Position numbers and translations under genes: made by a program. The notes beneath the pieces were generated by a model. It had not been told where the DNA came from, searched no databases, and saw nothing but the letters and a program-made list of their open reading frames with translations. From Clostridia bacterium (lineage in GTDB: Bacteria; Bacillota; Clostridia; Peptostreptococcales; Anaerovoracaceae), in NCBI GenBank assembly GCA_030537495.1, contig JAUNMH010000002.1, positions 1 through 64,000 of the forward strand: a stretch of DNA of 64,000 bases. Reading direction: 5' to 3'. Positions 62,197-64,000 of the stretch are shown piece after piece (position 1 is the stretch's first letter; the number at the start of each line of letters is the position of its first letter).

Positions 62197-63335
62197 AGCC
62201 TGTAACCGTAACACAACTTAATGAATATATTGGAAGAATTATTGGCACAGATCCTTTACTTGCAGCTGTCGTTGTAAAAGGTGAAATTTCCAACTTAAAG
62301 TACCACTCAAGTGGTCATGTGTACTTTTCCATAATCGATTCAGCTAGCAAGATTTCTTGTTTTCTAAACAAGAGCATTGCACAGAATATGACCTATCCTT
62401 TAGAAGAGGGAACAGAAGTAACTATAACAGGTCAGGTAAGCGTATTCTCTAAAAATGGAACTTATTCTCTTTATGTTAAACATATTGAGAGAGAAGGCGC
62501 AGGAAGCCTGGCGGCAGCTTTTGAGAAAATGAAGGAAAAGCTGTTCAAAGAAGGCTTATTTGATCAGAAATACAAGAAGCCTATTCCAAAATTCCCAAAT
62601 AAAATTGGAATAGTAACATCGAGGACAGGAGCAGCTGTTAAGGATATACTCAAAATACTGAAAACAAGAAATAATCTTGTAGACATAGTAATCTTCCCTG
62701 TGCTGGTTCAAGGACCTGCTGCAGCAGGAGATATTGCAGCTATGATTGATTATGTTAACGAAAATCATCAGGACATAGATACTTTAATAGTTGGACGAGG
62801 TGGTGGCTCAGCTGATGATCTTTGGGCCTTTAACGAAGAAGTGGTGGCTAGGAGCATTTTCCGCTCAAAAATCCCCATTATATCTGCTGTAGGTCATGAA
62901 ATAGACTTTACAATATCAGATTTAGTGGCCGATTTAAGAGCTGAAACCCCAACAGCTGCGGCACAAATTGCAGTTCCCGATATTAGAGACTTAAATAATG
63001 AGCTGGGAAATCTTTATGAAAATCTATATGTGCATTTGACTAATAAAATAATGTACAACAAACTGAGTCTAGATAGACTTGCTGATGAACTTAAGACTAA
63101 TATAGAGAGCCGAATTGAAAAATACAGCAATGAACTGAAGCAGGCACTACTTATTCTTGAAGAGAATAATCCAGTTAAGATTCTAGAAAGCGGTTTTTCC
63201 CTGGTAACAGACCGAGAAAATAAGGTTGTAGATACAGTGGAAAACTTTAGTGTTGGAGACAAGTATAAGATTACACTTAAAGATGGCTACGCAGACTGCG
63301 TAATTACTGAGATAGGAAGTGGTTCAAATGGATAA
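62187..63335 (+). CDS. xseA: Exodeoxyribonuclease VII large subunit
   Basis: Catalytic subunit of ExoVII, which degrades single-stranded DNA. N-terminal OB fold (VVVKGEISNLKYHSSGHVYFSI), then the catalytic domain with FPNKIGIVTSRTGAAVKDI, VGRGGGSADDLWAFNEE and SAVGHEIDFTISDLVADLRA. A coiled-coil region (about 270-335) precedes the short C-terminal part. At 382 residues it is slightly short for the family but complete. It overlaps xseB by eight bases. Confidence 0.95.
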   Translation: MALKPVTVTQLNEYIGRIIGTDPLLAAVVVKGEISNLKYHSSGHVYFSIIDSASKISCFLNKSIAQNMTYPLEEGTEVTITGQVSVFSKNGTYSLYVKHIEREGAGSLAAAFEKMKEKLFKEGLFDQKYKKPIPKFPNKIGIVTSRTGAAVKDILKILKTRNNLVDIVIFPVLVQGPAAAGDIAAMIDYVNENHQDIDTLIVGRGGGSADDLWAFNEEVVARSIFRSKIPIISAVGHEIDFTISDLVADLRAETPTAAAQIAVPDIRDLNNELGNLYENLYVHLTNKIMYNKLSLDRLADELKTNIESRIEKYSNELKQALLILEENNPVKILESGFSLVTDRENKVVDTVENFSVGDKYKITLKDGYADCVITEIGSGSNG

Positions 63336-63516
63336 ATGTAAATTTGAAGAATCCCTGGCGAAGTTGCAGGAAGCCTGCGAAAAGATTAAGGCAGGGGATC
63401 TTCCACTGGAAGCAGCAATTGCCTGCTATAACGAAGGGAAGGCACATTACAAGAATTGCAAGAGCATTCTTGAAGAAGCAACTCAAAGTATAGAAGTCAT
63501 AGAAAGGAACCAATAG
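63328..63516 (+). CDS. xseB: Exodeoxyribonuclease VII small subunit
   Basis: A 62-residue helical-hairpin subunit that assembles on XseA. KFEESLAKLQEACEKIKAGDLPLE followed by CYNEGKAHYKNCKSILEEA is the family pattern. The ATG at 63328 sits about ten bases after AGGA; a GTG at 63319 is a weaker alternative. Confidence 0.93.
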   Translation: MDKCKFEESLAKLQEACEKIKAGDLPLEAAIACYNEGKAHYKNCKSILEEATQSIEVIERNQ

Positions 63517-63518
63517 AC

Positions 63519-64000
63519 ATGATTGAAAGTTATGAAACCTACAAAGAAATTGTCAACGAGCACATTTTAGACTATATTCCAAGTATAGACGCAAAGAGCA
63601 ATGTACTCTACGAATCAATGAAATATTCACTTTCTTCAGGAGGAAAAAGACTTCGTTCAGTTCTATTACTTTCAGCGTGTGAATTTGCAGGCGGCAAATA
63701 TCAGGATGCGCTTCCTTATGCATGCGCAATGGAGTACATCCATACTTATTCTCTAATCCATGACGATCTTCCTGCTATGGATAACGATGATTTAAGAAGA
63801 GGAGTTCCTACAAATCATAAGGTTTATGGAGACGGCATGGCAGTTCTTGCAGGTGATGGTCTTCTTAATACTGCTTATGAAATCATGAATAAGGATTTGT
63901 TCCTTCACTTTGATAATATTAAAGAACTTAAAAAGAGAATTAATGCGGCTCATTGTATTTGTAAGGGTGCTGGCGTTACAGGCATGATTGCTGGACAAGC
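63519..64000 (+). CDS. ispA: Polyprenyl synthetase, farnesyl diphosphate synthase type (partial, cut by window end)
   Basis: The first 160 codons of a trans-prenyltransferase; the gene continues past the right edge. Visible motifs: YSLSSGGKRLRSVLLL (isopentenyl diphosphate binding) and the first aspartate-rich motif HDDLPAMDNDDLRRG, followed by GDGMAVLAGDGLL. The DDxxxxD form fits bacterial FPP/GPP synthases. The start lies two bases after the xseB stop with AAAGGA upstream. The order xseA-xseB-ispA matches B. subtilis, where dxs follows. Confidence 0.94.
   Translation, partial: MIESYETYKEIVNEHILDYIPSIDAKSNVLYESMKYSLSSGGKRLRSVLLLSACEFAGGKYQDALPYACAMEYIHTYSLIHDDLPAMDNDDLRRGVPTNHKVYGDGMAVLAGDGLLNTAYEIMNKDLFLHFDNIKELKKRINAAHCICKGAGVTGMIAGQ

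Overview
The window reads as a moderately AT-rich chromosome segment from an anaerobic, Gram-positive, low-GC bacterium, most likely a member of Clostridia (Bacillota). Reasons: strong AGGAGG-type ribosome binding sites, frequent TTG/GTG starts, consensus sigma-A promoters, Bacillota gene orders (dnaG-rpoD-trmK-nif3, nadD-yqeK-rsfS, mltG-trmR-trhP, yqhY-nusB-xseA-xseB-ispA), a fused SecDF, RNase J, YlbF and HemZ, a class A RNase P RNA, and a 2-hydroxyacyl-CoA dehydratase activase relative typical of amino-acid-fermenting anaerobes. I cannot name the genus from sequence alone.

Layout. 1-2.5 kb is an accessory patch: a left-edge stretch with no recognisable gene, a complete IS3-family element (405-1661) with a -1 frameshift site, and, on the minus strand, a compact type III toxin-antitoxin locus. 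That locus has a consensus promoter, two 48-bp tandem repeats forming the antitoxin RNA, a terminator hairpin, and a ToxN/CptN/TenpN-like endoribonuclease gene. 2.5-11.9 kb is mixed-strand housekeeping and transport: DAACS symporter, crotonase, thiamine pyrophosphokinase, DUF975 membrane protein, Na/Pi cotransporter, RluD-type pseudouridine synthase, NAD kinase and PepF. 11.9-22.3 kb is one plus-strand run: an unknown acidic protein, a YkvI-type transporter, an MBL hydrolase, a D-aminoacylase-like amidohydrolase, an M20 amidohydrolase, then dut, dgt, dnaG, rpoD, trmK and nif3. 23.1 kb holds rnpB. 23.5-36.2 kb holds a MATE exporter, a 1405-residue activase-like protein, yebC, an unassigned structured RNA, a formate/nitrite-type channel, polA, coaE and a membrane-anchored solute-binding protein.

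Two tRNA-Leu genes (GAG, CAA) at 36.2-36.4 kb precede a long plus-strand information-processing block: yajC, secDF, rel, an MBL hydrolase, hemZ, hisS, aspS, nadD, yqeK, rsfS, leuS, rnj, ylbF, efp, mltG, trmR, trhP and a CNNM/CorC protein. It is followed by a TetM-like translation GTPase fused to a Rae1/YacP-type NYN endoribonuclease domain, then yqhY, nusB, a TsaD-like paralogue, xseA, xseB and the start of ispA, which runs off the right edge.

The most noteworthy items are the type III toxin-antitoxin locus (1765-2441), the GTPase-Rae1 fusion (57865-60426) and the unassigned structured RNA near 30105-30270. Much of the rest is a translation-centred core: aminoacyl-tRNA synthetases, tRNA modification, ribosome silencing, EF-P, stringent response and RNA decay.
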